A stretch of DNA of 64,000 nucleotides, from NCBI RefSeq assembly GCF_963924675.1, contig NC_089220.1, positions 118,622,697 to 118,686,696 on the forward strand. The letters run 5' to 3'. The stretch is from Phocoena phocoena (Eukaryota > Chordata > Mammalia > Artiodactyla > Phocoenidae). Positions 22,551 to 33,422 of the stretch are shown in pieces. Position numbers and translations under genes: made by a program. The notes beneath the pieces are model-generated. The model was not told the DNA's origin and searched no databases. It saw nothing but the letters and a program-made list of their open reading frames with translations. The number at the start of each line of letters is the position of its first letter. Positions within the stretch are counted from its first letter, which is position 1.

Positions 22551-24000
22551 GACTGACTCATATTCTGAAGGTGAAGAATTTACCCAAACCATCTTGCAGA
22601 TGTTGAATCAAAAGGTTAGGTTTCGAATGCAACATTCCCAGTGCTTCTGCACCCTTCTTTGAAGCCATAAACCTATGTGATTGTTTTGGTGTGAGAACTC
22701 ATCGCATAGTAGCAACAAAAGGTTATCCATTAGAATATTTTCTTAACTGGTTCCATTTCATTATATACTAATAAGGCCGTCAAAATATTTTTCTCCCTTC
22801 AGCAAAGAGTCTGATTTCACTCTGAATTCATATTGGCACAGATGGCCTTGAGATCCCGGATATTGTATAGTGCATATACTTTGACAGTTTTTACAATTGA
22901 AGGTGGTCTCAAGAAACAAATCAATGTACTGACTTGGCAATTAATTCTGGCTAAAAAGGAAATATAGTTTCCTTGAAAAATTGGTTTAATTTTTATATTC
23001 AAACTTACATGCCCCTTGACCTGCTCTTATCAGTGAAGGTTAAACAGAGGGCACTGGGTCACAGCAAGCTGGACACAACTAATTAAATAAGAGCTGAGGT
23101 GAGAAAGTGTCACTACTTGATTTAAAGGAGCAGGGCCCTCCTGAAGTCTCTTTGGGGCTTGAAAAACATTTTGTCTCAGTGCAATGAAACAGAGACAGAA
23201 GGCACTCTTAAAATTTAGTAGTAATTTTGTTTCAACAGTATTTATTAAAAAGACTGTGCCTCCCCGGCTGTTAGGCAGAGTGGATTCATTGAAACTTCCA
23301 AGCTGCAAAGTATCTGACCTGGTTCAAGCCAGCCAAGACCTCAAATCAAGAGATGAGTTTAAAACACTGCCTTTTCCCACAGGCTGGCAGTGGTGCTTCA
23401 TTCCAGTGTGGGCTGCGAGTGCATTCTGTGGGCCTCGCCTCTCCCCTTTGCCCTCCTGTCGCTCTGTCTGTTTGACATGTTTATTAAATAGACGCTTCAG
23501 GCTGCACAGACAGACTCAGGCTCTCCTCCCGTGTCGCCCACCACCAACAGCCCTTTGACTGTCTCAAGAAAGGATCCCAGAAGCCTCATAGCTGAGGGGG
23601 CTTCATGGTTTGTTTTTTGTGCTCTTTTGCGGGGGCAGGGGGAGGTTGTTGGGTTTTTTTACGTTACTTTGGGAGCACAAGAGCTATTTGAATAACTAAT
23701 TGTTATTTATATTTATTTTCTATTTGAACATAAGTAAATAATTAGTCATATTTTTATCCCTGCATACAAGAAAATATTTTCTCCTTCAGAAAAAAAAAAA
23801 AAGTATTGGAAGTTAGCTAAATGGTAGATTTACAGGTGAATTTTAGTATTATTATATTTTCCCAAATTTTCTACAGTGAGACTGTGCAATGAGAAAAAAA
23901 AATACCTCGTTAAAAATGGGATAAATACTCATGCTTTAGGTGAATAGTGTCTTGATCCACGTAGTACAGGCATTTGGTCTGCTATGCTTTATTTTCTGTC
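22551..24000. other. SCAPER intron, no gene recognised
   Basis: Unique-looking. The 124-codon frame at 23184-23558 overlaps a GC-richer patch (23370-23560) but has no splice partners or family match. The interval 23580-23960 is AT-rich with homopolymer runs. Confidence 0.5.
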
Positions 24001-24108
24001 TTTTTTTTTTTTTTTTTTTTTTTCAGTTTAAACGTTGCATTTATTATGGTCGTTTATTGGAACAGGAATCCCTGAACTGAACTGTTAAGCACAGTGCTCT
24101 AGAAATTT
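24001..24108 (-). pseudogene. Short retro-inserted mRNA 3' end (antisense), origin unknown
   Basis: A T23 run is followed by sequence whose complement carries two AATAAA hexamers (ccAATAAAcg and ataAATAAAtg-like) a short distance before the poly-A. This is what a reverse-transcribed 3' UTR in minus orientation looks like. Imperfect similar words flank it (TATGCTTTATTTTCTG on the left, TATGCTTTTCTGG on the right) and may be target duplications. The parent gene was not identified. Confidence 0.45.
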
Positions 24109-24223
24109 CATATGCTTTTCTGGCATCATGGCAGAAGGTGCACAGGGCCCAGGTGTGTTTTGTGATTTGCAGCCCTGGCTGTCCCTGGGCTGGGGAGTTC
24201 TAACTGCTCCTTGTCTTTGTTAG

Positions 24224-24373
24224 TCTATTGTAGGGGCAGAGGGCTTGTCCCTTGCATTCCGGCACATCGCCAGCTCCCTACTGGGCCACTGCAGCCACGT
24301 CTCCTGTGAAAGCCTCCTTCATGAGGTCATCGTCTGTGTGGGCTACTTCACTGTCAACCACCCAGATAACCAG
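24224..24373 (+). CDS. SCAPER: SCAPER coding exon (fourth from the 3' end)
   Basis: A 150-bp, phase 0/0 exon of exactly 50 codons, reading SIVGAEGLSLAFRHIASSLL and ending VCVGYFTVNHPDNQ. The acceptor is TTGTCTTTGTTAG and the donor CAG/GTAAGAG, the most canonical donor of the four in the window. It follows 18874-19111 after a 5.1-kb intron and is followed by a 33-kb intron. Being symmetric, it could be skipped without a frameshift, but nothing in the sequence shows that this happens. A poly-T retro-insert (24001-24108) ends about 115 bp upstream of the acceptor. The product is part of the C-terminal helical region of SCAPER. Confidence 0.96.
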
Positions 24374-25004
24374 GTAAGAGGCACAGGAAAGTTCCTCAGA
24401 CTGCTTCCCCAGCACTGAGAGTGTGAGGTATTGGAGTGAGAAAAGGCAGGCTAGCCTGCTGGAACCCATCTGTCCTGTGTGAGGCCCTTTAACCAGGCTC
24501 CAGGGATATGCCTCTGACTTCTCTCCAAAGAGATTTGATCAGCACTAGACCAGTACTAGGACTTCCTCTTAAAGCTATAACAATAAGATATTTTTAATAA
24601 AATGTTCTTCTTAAGCCACACAGAAGCATCTACTCCCTTACCACATAGATCCTGATGCTTTATTCATATTTTTTTGTTGTTGTTTTAATGAAATAGCTTA
24701 CATCTTTCAACTTGGGTCACTTTGCAAATATTATAGCATTAGTCTGGTGCTTTATGAAACTGCTCTTGGTCTTTGGCTTCTGCCTAGGTGCTTAAGAGGG
24801 TGCCAGATGGTGTTGGAGGGGAGCCTGAGAAGGCAGGGCTTGGGCCTTACCCCCTTGAATCACCCAGAGTAGTTTTGCTTTTAACTATTTTGATTATTCG
24901 GTTTCTAAGCAAGATTTCATTTGTAAATAGGGTTCTGTTGCTTTAAAAAGTTGGGAAATCTGTGTTACAGATTTTATTTTAAAAATAACAATAATAAAGC
25001 ACTT
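24374..25004 (+). other. SCAPER: Start of 33-kb SCAPER intron
   Basis: Intron from GTAAGAG at 24374 to the CAG acceptor at 57457, the largest complete intron in the window. No named element in this first part. Confidence 0.85.
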
Positions 25005-25140
25005 TATCTTTTTTTAACTTTTTATTTTATATTGGAGTATAGTCGATTAACAATGTTATGATAGTTTCAGGTATACAGCAAAGTGTTATACATGTACAGG
25101 TATCTATTCTTTTTCAAATTCGTTTCCCATTTAGGTTGTT
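25005..25140 (-). mobile_element. LINE-1 3'-end fragment
   Basis: Antisense 3' UTR: 'aactttttattttatattggagtatag', 'acaatgttatgatagtttcagg' and 'ttcccatttaggttgttat'. Confidence 0.75.
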
Positions 25141-25521
25141 ATCTTTATTTTTAAAAACAGAGTCATGGCATAAGTAACATATCAAATTGTAATTCCTGAC
25201 TACCTCATTTATCTAAAGCCTCATATTCAGCAACCTTAATTATGTGGATTATAGCTGAGAAAAGGCCTATGAACAGCCCTTAACCCTCACTCTAAGCTTA
25301 CTGATTTTTATTTTAGGCAACTCTCTAATAAGTGTGCTTGCTAGGTTTATTAGCCTGCAGTAAACTAGACCAGGGCGGAAGAAGGAAGGAGATAGCTGTA
25401 GTGCTAGAGCCAAATACAAGGTGAGAACCTACACACCAAGAGCTGCAACTGCCTATCTGATAAGGAGAAAGAGGACAGAAAACAAGACAAGCACAAGACC
25501 TCAGAAATTGTAGCCATCTGG

Positions 25522-25646
25522 GACTTCCCCGGCTGTCCAGCGGTTAAGACTCTGCGCTTCCACTGCAGGGGGCGTTGGTTTGATCGCTGGTCAGGGAACT
25601 AAGATCCTGCGTGCCGCATGGCACAGCAAAAAAGAAAAGAAAAAAA
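25522..25646 (+). mobile_element. tRNA-Glu-derived SINE (Bov-tA/CHR-related, short)
   Basis: A tRNA-like head 'gacttccccggctgtccagc' with B-box-like 'tggtttgatcgctgg' and an A-rich tail. It lacks the long CHR body. Flanked by AAATTGTAGCCATCTGG and AAATTGTAGCTATCTGG (25505-25521 and 25647-25663, one mismatch). Confidence 0.88.
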
Positions 25647-25663
25647 AAATTGTAGCTATCTGG

Positions 25664-26279
25664 TTTCAAAGGGACACTAAGCCCTGTATTTGATTTCCCT
25701 GGATGATTGTCGATGCCCCCCGTGCGGACCCTGAGTGAACATGGAGGCAAAATGTATGTTCTGTGCATTCCCTTTAAGAAGGCTGAGGAATATGAAGTCC
25801 ATTCTAGAAAGATTTCCATGATTAAAATGTAGAAAATGTGGACCCTTGCCAGAAGAAGCGTCATACGTAGAAAAATTCCCCTTTCGCAGACCTCGTTGCC
25901 AGAAGGGCAGATCTTTCTCGCCTCCCGCCACAGGATCACTCACGCAGTGCTCTCTCAGGTACTGATGCTTTGTCGTTTCCGCGGACTAAGCGCAGCAGGT
26001 TCACGAGTCTCTTACAAGCTACTCAAGGAAGGAAAGTTGAGCGAAATCTCCTGTGTGGTTTTCTTCTCTTCATGTGTATCCATTTGACCTACTAAACTGC
26101 ATTTCGTTTCCCTCTAAAAGTTTGTTTTTATTTTTCTGATTACAAAAGTGTTTCTTACTCATCATGAAAAAGATAGGCAAGTGTAAAGAAGGAGGAGGAG
26201 TCACAGTTATCCCTGATCTCACTGTTGAGATAGTCACGGTTACCATTTTGGCAGGTTCCTTACAGTCTCTTTTCTGTGA
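25664..26279. other. SCAPER intron, no gene recognised
   Basis: A moderately GC-rich patch at 25690-26000. The 131- and 88-codon antisense frames here overlap each other and the SINE, so they are chance frames. Confidence 0.55.
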
Positions 26280-26620
26280 ATATTTTTGCCAGTTAATATT
26301 ACTGAGATAAAATTAACATGTAACACTGTCTTATTTTTAAGTGTGTACAGTGTGAAGACTTGATATATTTATATGTTGCAAAATGATTAGCACAGTAAAT
26401 TTAGTTAGCCATCACCTCACATAGTTAAAATTTTTTTCCTTGTGATGAGAACTTTTAAGATCTACTCTCAGCAGCTTTCAAATATACAATACAGTATTGT
26501 TAACTTCAGTCACCATGCTGTACATTACATCACCAGAACTTACTCACCTTATAACTGGAAGTTTGTACCTTTTGACCACCTTCACTCACTTCACCCACTC
26601 CTTAGCCCTCTATGAATATT
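26280..26620 (-). mobile_element. Old LINE-1 3' UTR fragment
   Basis: Diverged antisense LINE-1: 'ttgagataaaattaacatg'-like start, 'cttcagtcaccatgctgtacatt' and 'acatcaccagaacttac'. Confidence 0.65.
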
Positions 26621-27589
26621 TTTACATAGCTGAGGTCATATGGTATATACACTCCTATCCTGCTTTGTACACTTAACATTATATCATAATCCTTCTTTGT
26701 GAATACAGTTTTTAATGTCTGCGTGGCTTTATCTTGTGTAGACAGCCCATGGTTTACCTCACAATTTCCTGTTAAGTCGTTTACCATTTATCATGACACT
26801 ATCTACTGCACTTATAAAGAGGTAAGTAATTTGTGTGTGTGATAATATTTTGCTGTGCAGTTCTACAGCAAAAAGTTCAGTTTCTTCAGCACACCCATGT
26901 TTAGGGATGGTTGAAGCTCTTTGCTTAAACCAACTCTGTTGTGATGAATTTACTGAACTCAGAACTGTGTAGGATTTCAGAGAGATTTTCTGCTGTTGCC
27001 GGACCACAGACTAATCCTCTCCTATAGATAAAACACACACTCTAAGTATCTCTGGGCTCACCAGAGTCAATGAGAAATGGGGTCGGGGGAACTGGTATTT
27101 GGAAATGGCATGTTAGAACTGAGGTGGACCTGATGGCAAAGTAAAGACTGGGCATGTTGGGACAGGAAGAAAGCAGATTAAATGGGCAGAGAGAGCAGCA
27201 AGCAATCCAAGGAGGAGACAGAGACCCTATGGCTTCTCAGTTGGGGAAGAAGCTGTGGGGTTTAGAGGTAATTGTTGAGAGGAAGAAATTAGAAAAGTAA
27301 AAAAGGCCAGACCTCCTTTCTCGACACCTTGCCTCCCAGAAGGATTGAATCCTAACTGGACATCCACTTCTGATTTGGTGGAAGGTAGAAGTCAGTTCAG
27401 TCCTCGGGCAATTGCTGAAATGCAACAATCTGTGAAAAGAAAGAATATGACAAAAAGTAGAGAAGAAATCAAAAATTGATAGAAATGATAGTAATTGTCA
27501 AACACTGAGACATTGCACCTTATGGAGATGCTTTTCTAAAGCATAACCTCTGGTATTTGTAGAATTCTTTATACTGCTTGCCCCATCTG
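26621..27589. other. SCAPER intron, no gene recognised
   Basis: Nothing beyond short AT-rich and purine-rich tracts. No exon or RNA gene supported. Confidence 0.55.
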
Positions 27590-27775
27590 TGGCCTCTTGG
27601 ACCTCATTAGCACTTCATTGAGGCTGTAAGGCAGAGGAATTACTCCCGCCTCACAGACAGGTGAAGAATCTGGACTCAGAGAGGTGAAATGAGCCCCTGA
27701 AATGACATAAAGAATTGCTAAAATACCAGGACTAGAACGCAGGTCTTGCAAACCCCAGCTCAGTGTTCTTTTCAT
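27590..27775 (-). repeat. MIR SINE, antisense
   Basis: Complement of MIR: 'tcacagacaggtgaagaatctggactcagagaggtgaa' pattern followed by 'accaggactagaacgcaggtc'. Confidence 0.7.
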
Positions 27776-28021
27776 TTCACATTGCTTAAGAAAATTAGAT
27801 GTATCACCGGCCCGTTCTACCAGTGATCTCTGAAGTATTTCTTGGGCAGGGGTGGAGGGTTTAGAAGATGATGCCCATTTATCTAGACAGTACACTGAGA
27901 AGCTGCCATTCTGCAACTCTGAATGCTTCTGGGACATATCTGTGTGCCTCACGTGGGGAAGACACGTAAAGATCCTGGGAAAGTGTAAATGAGTGTGTTT
28001 TATGAGCACAAAGTGGACCAT

Positions 28022-28110
28022 AATCTAACAAATAGAAGGCCTGGGTTCTAACCTCAGCTCTGCCACTAGCGGATCTTAGATAAATAATTTTCCCTCTTGA
28101 GGCTTGAGCA
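28022..28110 (+). repeat. MIR SINE, interrupted
   Basis: Sense MIR start ('ggcctgggttctaacctcagctctgccac') that stops at the poly-T of the following LINE-1. Confidence 0.7.
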
Positions 28111-28750
28111 TTTTTTTTTTTAACATCTTTATTGGGGTATAATTGCTTTACAGTGGTGTGTTAGTTTCTGCTTTATAACAGTGAATCAGTTATACATATA
28201 CATATGTTCCCATATCTCTTCCCTCTTGAGTCTCCCTCCCTCCCACCCTCCCTATCCCACCCCTCCAGGCGGTCACAAAGCACCGAGCTGATATCCCTGT
28301 GCTATTCGGCTGCTTCCTACTAGCTATCTACCTTAACGTTTGGTAGTGTATATATGTCCATGCCTCTCTCTCGCTTTGTCACAGCTCACCCTTCCCCTTC
28401 CCCATATCCTCAAGTCCGTTCTCCGGTGGGTCTGTGTCTTTATTCCTGTCTTACCCCTAGGTTCTTCATGACATTTTTTTTTTTCTTAAATTCCATATAT
28501 ATGTGTTAGCATATGGTATTTGTCTTTCTCTTTCTGACTTCACTCTGTATGGCAGACTCTAGGTCTATCCACCTCGTTACAAATAGCTCAATTTCATTTC
28601 TTTTTATGGCTGAGTAATATTCCATTGTATATATGTGCCACATCTTCTTTATCCATTCATCTGATGATGGGCACTTAGGTTGTTTCCATCTCCGGGCTAT
28701 TATAAATAGAGCTGCAATGAACAGTTTGGTACATGACTCTTTTTTGACCA
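28111..28750 (-). mobile_element. LINE-1, 5'-truncated, antisense
   Basis: Poly-T, the complement of a LINE-1 3' UTR, then the C-terminal end of ORF2 (complement of '[20 protein letters not shown]'). It matches the 3' end of the full-length copy at 41953-49385 closely, so it is a recent family member. Confidence 0.92.
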
Positions 28751-28762
28751 TACAAAGAGGTA

Positions 28763-30039
28763 TTGGGTTGGCCAAAAAGTTCCTTCGGTTTTAAGGTAAA
28801 ACTAAGACACATTTTTCATTTTCACCAGGAACTTTATGGAACAATGTATTCACTGTTTTGTTCCACTACCTTCTGCCATTTTTCAGGCAGCTTCATAATT
28901 CCATCTTCCCAAAACTTTTAATCTTTTTGAGCAAAGAACTGTTCAAGGTGCTTTATACAGTCTTCCAGGAAATTGAAATTTTTTCCATTAAGAGAATTTT
29001 GTAAAGACCGAAATAAATGGAAATCCGAAGGTGCAATGTCTGGTGAATAAGGTGGATGAATCAGAATTTCACAGCCAAGCTGTAACAGTTTTTGCCTGGT
29101 CATCAAAGAAACATGCAGTCTTGCGTTATCCTGATAGAAGATTATGCGTTTTCTGTAGACTAATTCCGGATGCTTTTCGTCAAGTACTGCTTTCAGTTGG
29201 TCTAATTGGGAGCAGTACTTGTTGGAATTAATCGTTCAGTGTTCCAGAAGGAGCTCATAATAGAGGACTCCCTTCCAATCCCACCATATACACAACATCA
29301 CCTTCTTTGGATGAAGACCAGCCTTCGGTGTGGTTGGTGGTGGTTCATTTCACTTGCCCCATGATCTCTTCCGTTCCACATTATTGTACAGTGTCAACTT
29401 TTCATCACCCATCACAATTTGTTTTAAAAATGGAATGTTTTCGTTATGTTTAAGTAGAGAATCACATGTGGAAATATGGTCAAGAAGGGTTTTTTCCCAT
29501 AACTTATGTGGAACCCAAACATCAAAGCAATGAACATAACTAAGCTGGTGCAAATGATTTTCAACATTTGATTTGGATATTTTGAGTATGTTGGCTATCT
29601 CCTGTGTGGTTGATTGTTCTCAGTTAATGTCTCGATTTGATCGCTATCAACTTCGACTGGTCTACCCGACTGTGGAGCATCGTCCAGCGAGAAATCTCCA
29701 GCACGAAACTTCACAGACCACTTTTGACACGTTTGATCAGTCACAGCACATTCTCCATACACTGCACAAATATTTTTTGTGTGTTTCAGTTGCATTTTTA
29801 CCTTTCTTGAAATAATAAAACATAATATGCCGAAAATGTTGCTTTTTTCCTTCCATCTTCAATATTAAAATGGCTACACAAAAATCCACCAATGTTGATA
29901 ATTATTTTAAAATGCACTCTGATATGACAGCTGTCACAGTACAATCTAACAAAATTGTTTCGAATAAAGTTAAAGACAACTAAGCACTACTAGAGCCATC
30001 TTATGGCAAAAAACAAACAAACCTTTTTGGCCAACCCAA
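28763..30039 (-). mobile_element. Full-length mariner DNA transposon
   Basis: 1277 bp with inverted ends that both begin TTGGGTTGGCCAAAAAG. A TA target duplication (28761-28762 and 30040-30041) flanks it, as expected for Tc1/mariner. The transposase lies on the - strand. It is inserted at the edge of LINE-1 sequence in the SCAPER intron. Confidence 0.95.
28918..29830 (-). pseudogene. Mariner transposase pseudogene
   Basis: A mariner transposase would bind the inverted ends and cut with a DDD catalytic triad. From 29830 downwards, fragments read as the N-terminal helix-turn-helix part ('TCQKWSVKFRAGDFSLDDAP'), the first catalytic motif region ('MGDEKLTLYNN') and the last ('HPPYSPDIAPSDFHLF', with the third catalytic Asp). 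They are separated by stop codons and frameshifts, for example a stop after 'NNQPHRR' at about 29595. No functional protein is possible. Length and order match a full mariner transposase of about 345 residues. Confidence 0.93.
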
Positions 30040-30041
30040 TA

Positions 30042-30172
30042 GCTTGGTTCTGGAAATGGATAGTGGTGATGGTTGCACAATACTGTGACTGTACTTAATG
30101 CCGTTGAGAATGGTAGGCTTAAAAATGGTTAAAATGGTAAGTTATATGTTATCCATATTTTACCACCAAAAA
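30042..30172 (+). mobile_element. Old LINE-1 3' end
   Basis: Sense 3' UTR: 'gttctggaaatggatagtgg', 'ggttaaaatggtaagttatatg' and 'attttaccaccaaaaaaa'. The same sequence type flanks the left side of the mariner, so the mariner landed in or beside this copy. Confidence 0.75.
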
Positions 30173-30208
30173 AATGTTGTGGTTTTTTTGTTGTTTGTTT
30201 GTTTGTTT

Positions 30209-30470
30209 TATAAATTTATTCATTTATTTATTTTTGGCCGTGTTGGGTCTTTGTTGCGGTGTGTGGGCTTCTCATTGCGGTGGCTTCTCTTGTTGTGGAG
30301 CACGGGCTCTAGGCGCATGGGCTTCAGTAGTTGCAGCACACGGGCCCAGTAGTTGTGGCTCACGGGCTTAGTTGCTCCATGGCATGTGGGATCTTCCCGG
30401 ACCAGGGCTCGAACCCATGTCCCCTGCATTGGCAGGTGGATTCCCAACCACTGCGCCACCAGGGAAGCCC
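30209..30470 (-). mobile_element. CHR-1-like tRNA-Glu SINE
   Basis: Antisense long-form CHR SINE. The complement of the head ends 'ccaccagggaagccc' at 30470, and the T/A-rich complement of the tail lies at the left. Confidence 0.93.
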
Positions 30471-31129
30471 TTTTTTTTTTTTTGAATGATGATCTAGGAT
30501 GACCTAGGATTGTCCTAGACCATCTCTCCTTTGAGCTCCGTGAGTCTGTGATATTTTAATGGCTGAGATTAGAACCACAGACCAGCATTCTGATTTTATG
30601 GAGACATATTGTGGTTTTTTAGATCCTCCTTGCCCTACTCCAGATTCTTTCAGTACCAGATAGCGTCATGAGCTGCTTGCCCACTCCATGGCAGCTCATC
30701 CTTAAAAGCTGAATATACCTTGGTTCTCCTATCTTAATACAGGGGGTCCACTGGCAGACACTCACAAGCAGAGACTTACAGGTGAGATGTTAGTGTCCTT
30801 GCTGTGTGATGCCGTCTCTAGCCACAGTAGTTTCACCTGCACCAAACAGCCATGCTCACCATCCATGGCTGGACTCCATGCCCATCAGGCTGCATGGCAA
30901 GGGAAGGGTAGGGGAAATAGCCTCAAGCTTACTTAATGAAACTGCTCATATCCCAGTAGAACTGGGGAGTTTTCTATAACTAAAAAGTTGATTGTTTATT
31001 TTCATTCTAAATCCCCTTTCTGCTCCCTCCAAAACCCAGTAATTTGCCAAGTGAGCATTTGCTGAGGGATATGGAAGTGCAGTTTTAAGCTCTCATTCCA
31101 GTTTCAATCACAGTTTCATGGAGCCTTCA
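30471..31129. other. SCAPER intron, no gene recognised
   Basis: Unique-looking intron after a T-run. No named element. Confidence 0.55.
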
Positions 31130-31275
31130 TCCTGGAAGGGCCCTGAGATACCTAGTCCGGCTCCCTCATACTGTAGATGGAGAAACTGAGGCTCAGAGAA
31201 GGAAAAGGAATTGCCAAGCAAGAACTGGCAGAGCCCAACCTCCTGATTGGCAGTCCAGTTAGTGCCTTTTCCACC
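31130..31275 (-). repeat. MIR-type SINE, antisense
   Basis: 'agatggagaaactgaggctcagagaa', 'ggaattgccaagcaag' and 'agtgccttttccacctca' follow the complement of MIR. Confidence 0.7.
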
Positions 31276-31289
31276 TCACTTCTGTTCTT

Positions 31290-31965
31290 GTGAAAGTGAA
31301 TTTATTTAACCTCATGCCACTTACTTTAAATCAGAGAAATTTCAGAGGAGAAATTATGATGCTCAATTCATTTCATCTTTCCGTATCATTAAGCAGAAGT
31401 CATGTTAATTTTCAGTGCCTGTTTGTCCACAGAGGATCCTTTATTTCCAGCTTGTGTCTTTATAAGACAGGAGATCCTGAACTCCTGCTGCAGCCTAAGG
31501 CTCTTTTATTAGGAAACTGCTTTGCATAAAGGATTGGCACTTTTTATTTGCCACCATTTAGTCTATTAACTGGAAGGACTGAGCCCCATGATACTAAAGA
31601 TGACTTTAGAAGAGAAACCTGGATAATAAAAGTAATGCCCCATCCTCGATAGAACCAATCATCCGTTTCCTATAGGGCTGCAGTTTCTAATTAAAATGTT
31701 CTTTTTAATCAAAAGCTTCCTTGTCTTTTATGGTACTTTCATGACTCTACGTTCCTTCCCATTTAATTATTATAATGAACATAATTAGTATGGGCTGTCA
31801 GACCTTCACTTTATTTACATTTTATATTGGATAATTAAATGTGGTCTGATAATTAAATTAACTTGAATGACAGATGATTTGACTGCCTACATATTACTGT
31901 ATTGGGAATAAGCACCTTTGCATATTCATTGTAGTTAGTGACTGACTTTTTCATTTGGAAAGACC
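31290..31965. promoter_or_regulatory. Candidate conserved non-coding block (putative enhancer)
   Basis: About 0.67 kb without a recognisable repeat. It is dense in homeodomain words (TTTAATTATTATAATGAACA, CATAATTAGTATG, GGATAATTAAATG, GATAATTAAATTAAC) and octamer-like words (CTTTGCATAAAGG, CCTTTGCATATTCAT). That composition is typical of developmental enhancers. SCAPER introns are known hosts of Islet enhancers. No direct proof of function is visible. Confidence 0.4.
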
Positions 31966-32823
31966 CCATAGATTCCAGCGATCAGAGCCAGAGTCTCCTG
32001 TGATAGTTGAAAGTAGGAAGGATCCCGTTGGCCCACCCTCCCCCCATCAGCTTCTCTGTAGAGAGTCATGCAGATCATGTAATCATCTGCTCGGCACTGC
32101 ACCAAAGGTTCCCTAATGTGTCTGGGGGAGATCAGAACCTGCGAGTAAGCTGGACACTGAAGCTCTTGAAACTAGATTCTGCCTGAGCTGTGTGACATGC
32201 GTTTTCCAAGTCTTTTGTAGTTTGATGGCTTAATAAGACAATCCAAATGTTAATTGACTAAATGGTCCTAAAATGTATCCGTTGTACTCACCTCAGATGT
32301 TTCCCTGAAAACAAAAACAGGGCAGTTTCCCAGTTGTATACCATCTACAAGCGAGGGACACAGAGTTGTGTTTTAAGAGTGGTGGTTTTCCAGAGCTCCG
32401 TTGTAGCCTTTAGAACTTTCAGAGGTGGCCTAATTCCTGCTCACACATTCTTACTTTACTCTTTGTTTTTCTCAAAGGCAGATGGTCCTAGGTCACATGC
32501 ATTTGGTAAACTCCCCCAGCCCCATCCAAGTCCAAGAATGGACTCTGCTGTGGTGGGCTCAAAGTGGAAACTCCAGCATTCAAGGCCTTTCTGTTCTCCC
32601 AGTGTTGGCAGCTTATTCTCTAGCTGTCACACAAACGTCACCTTTCTGTACTTTCTTTGTGCGACAGATACAGTTCCTTTCACAAAATAAAAATGTATCA
32701 TGTCTAAGGCAGAGCCGAAGAACCTCAACAATATAACCATTTTGGAGTTACTCTCAATATTACAGCACCAAAGAAAAATATGGGGCTTTTCCCAAAAGTA
32801 GAATAATAAATTTCCTAATTAAA
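31966..32823. other. SCAPER intron, no gene recognised
   Basis: The 142-codon frame at 32262-32690 has no splice signals in phase and no family resemblance. I treat it as chance. Confidence 0.5.
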
Positions 32824-32834
32824 AATAACTTCTG

Positions 32835-33035
32835 GGGCTTCCCTGGTGGCGCAGTGGTTGAGAGTCCGCCTGCCAATGCAGGGGACGCGGGTTCGTGCCC
32901 CGGTCCGAGAGGATCCCACGTGCCGCGGAGTGGCTAGGCCCGTGAGCCATGGCTGCTGAGCCTGCGCGTCCGGAACCTGTGCTCCGCAACAGGAGAGGCC
33001 ACAACAGTGAGGGGCCCGCGTACCGCAAAAATAAT
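32835..33035 (+). mobile_element. CHR-2-like tRNA-Glu SINE
   Basis: Sense short-form CHR SINE, flanked by AATAACTTCTG at 32824-32834 and 33036-33046. It lies 22 bp from an oppositely oriented CHR-1-like copy. Confidence 0.95.
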
Positions 33036-33057
33036 AATAACTTCTGCCTAAAGATTT

Positions 33058-33410
33058 TTTTTTTAATTATTGATTTATTTCTTTTTGGCTGCATTGGGTC
33101 TTCATTGCTGCATGCTGGCTTTCTCTAGTTGCGGCGAGGAGGGGCTACTCTTCGTTGTGGTGCATGGGCTTCTCATTGCGGTGGCTTCTCTTGTTACAGA
33201 GCATGGGCTCTAAGCACACGGGCTTCAGCAGTTGTGGCACGTGGGCTCAGTAGTTGTGGCTTGTGGGCTCTAGAGCACAGGCTTGGTAGTTGTGGCTCAT
33301 AGGCTTAGCTGCTCCGCAGCATGTGGGATCTTCCCGGACCAGGGATCGAACCTGTGTCCCCTGCATTGGCAGGTGGATTCTTAACCACTGCGCCACCAGA
33401 GAAGTCCCTG
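33058..33410 (-). mobile_element. CHR-1-like tRNA-Glu SINE
   Basis: Antisense long-form CHR SINE, flanked by GCCTAAAGATTT at 33046-33057 and 33411-33422. With the preceding sense SINE it forms an inverted pair whose tRNA-like heads are complementary. Confidence 0.95.
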
Positions 33411-33422
33411 GCCTAAAGATTT

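Noticed and set aside
23184..23558. 124-codon + strand frame as a cassette exon
   Set aside because: Not bounded by convincing splice sites in the SCAPER frame and not similar to any known SCAPER segment.
28918..29795. Domesticated mariner transposase (SETMAR-like)
   Set aside because: The frame is broken by stops and frameshifts, and no neighbouring exon or splice context suggests capture.
32262..32690. 142-codon frame as a possible SCAPER or novel exon
   Set aside because: No acceptor and donor in a compatible phase, no resemblance to SCAPER, and typical chance length for this composition.
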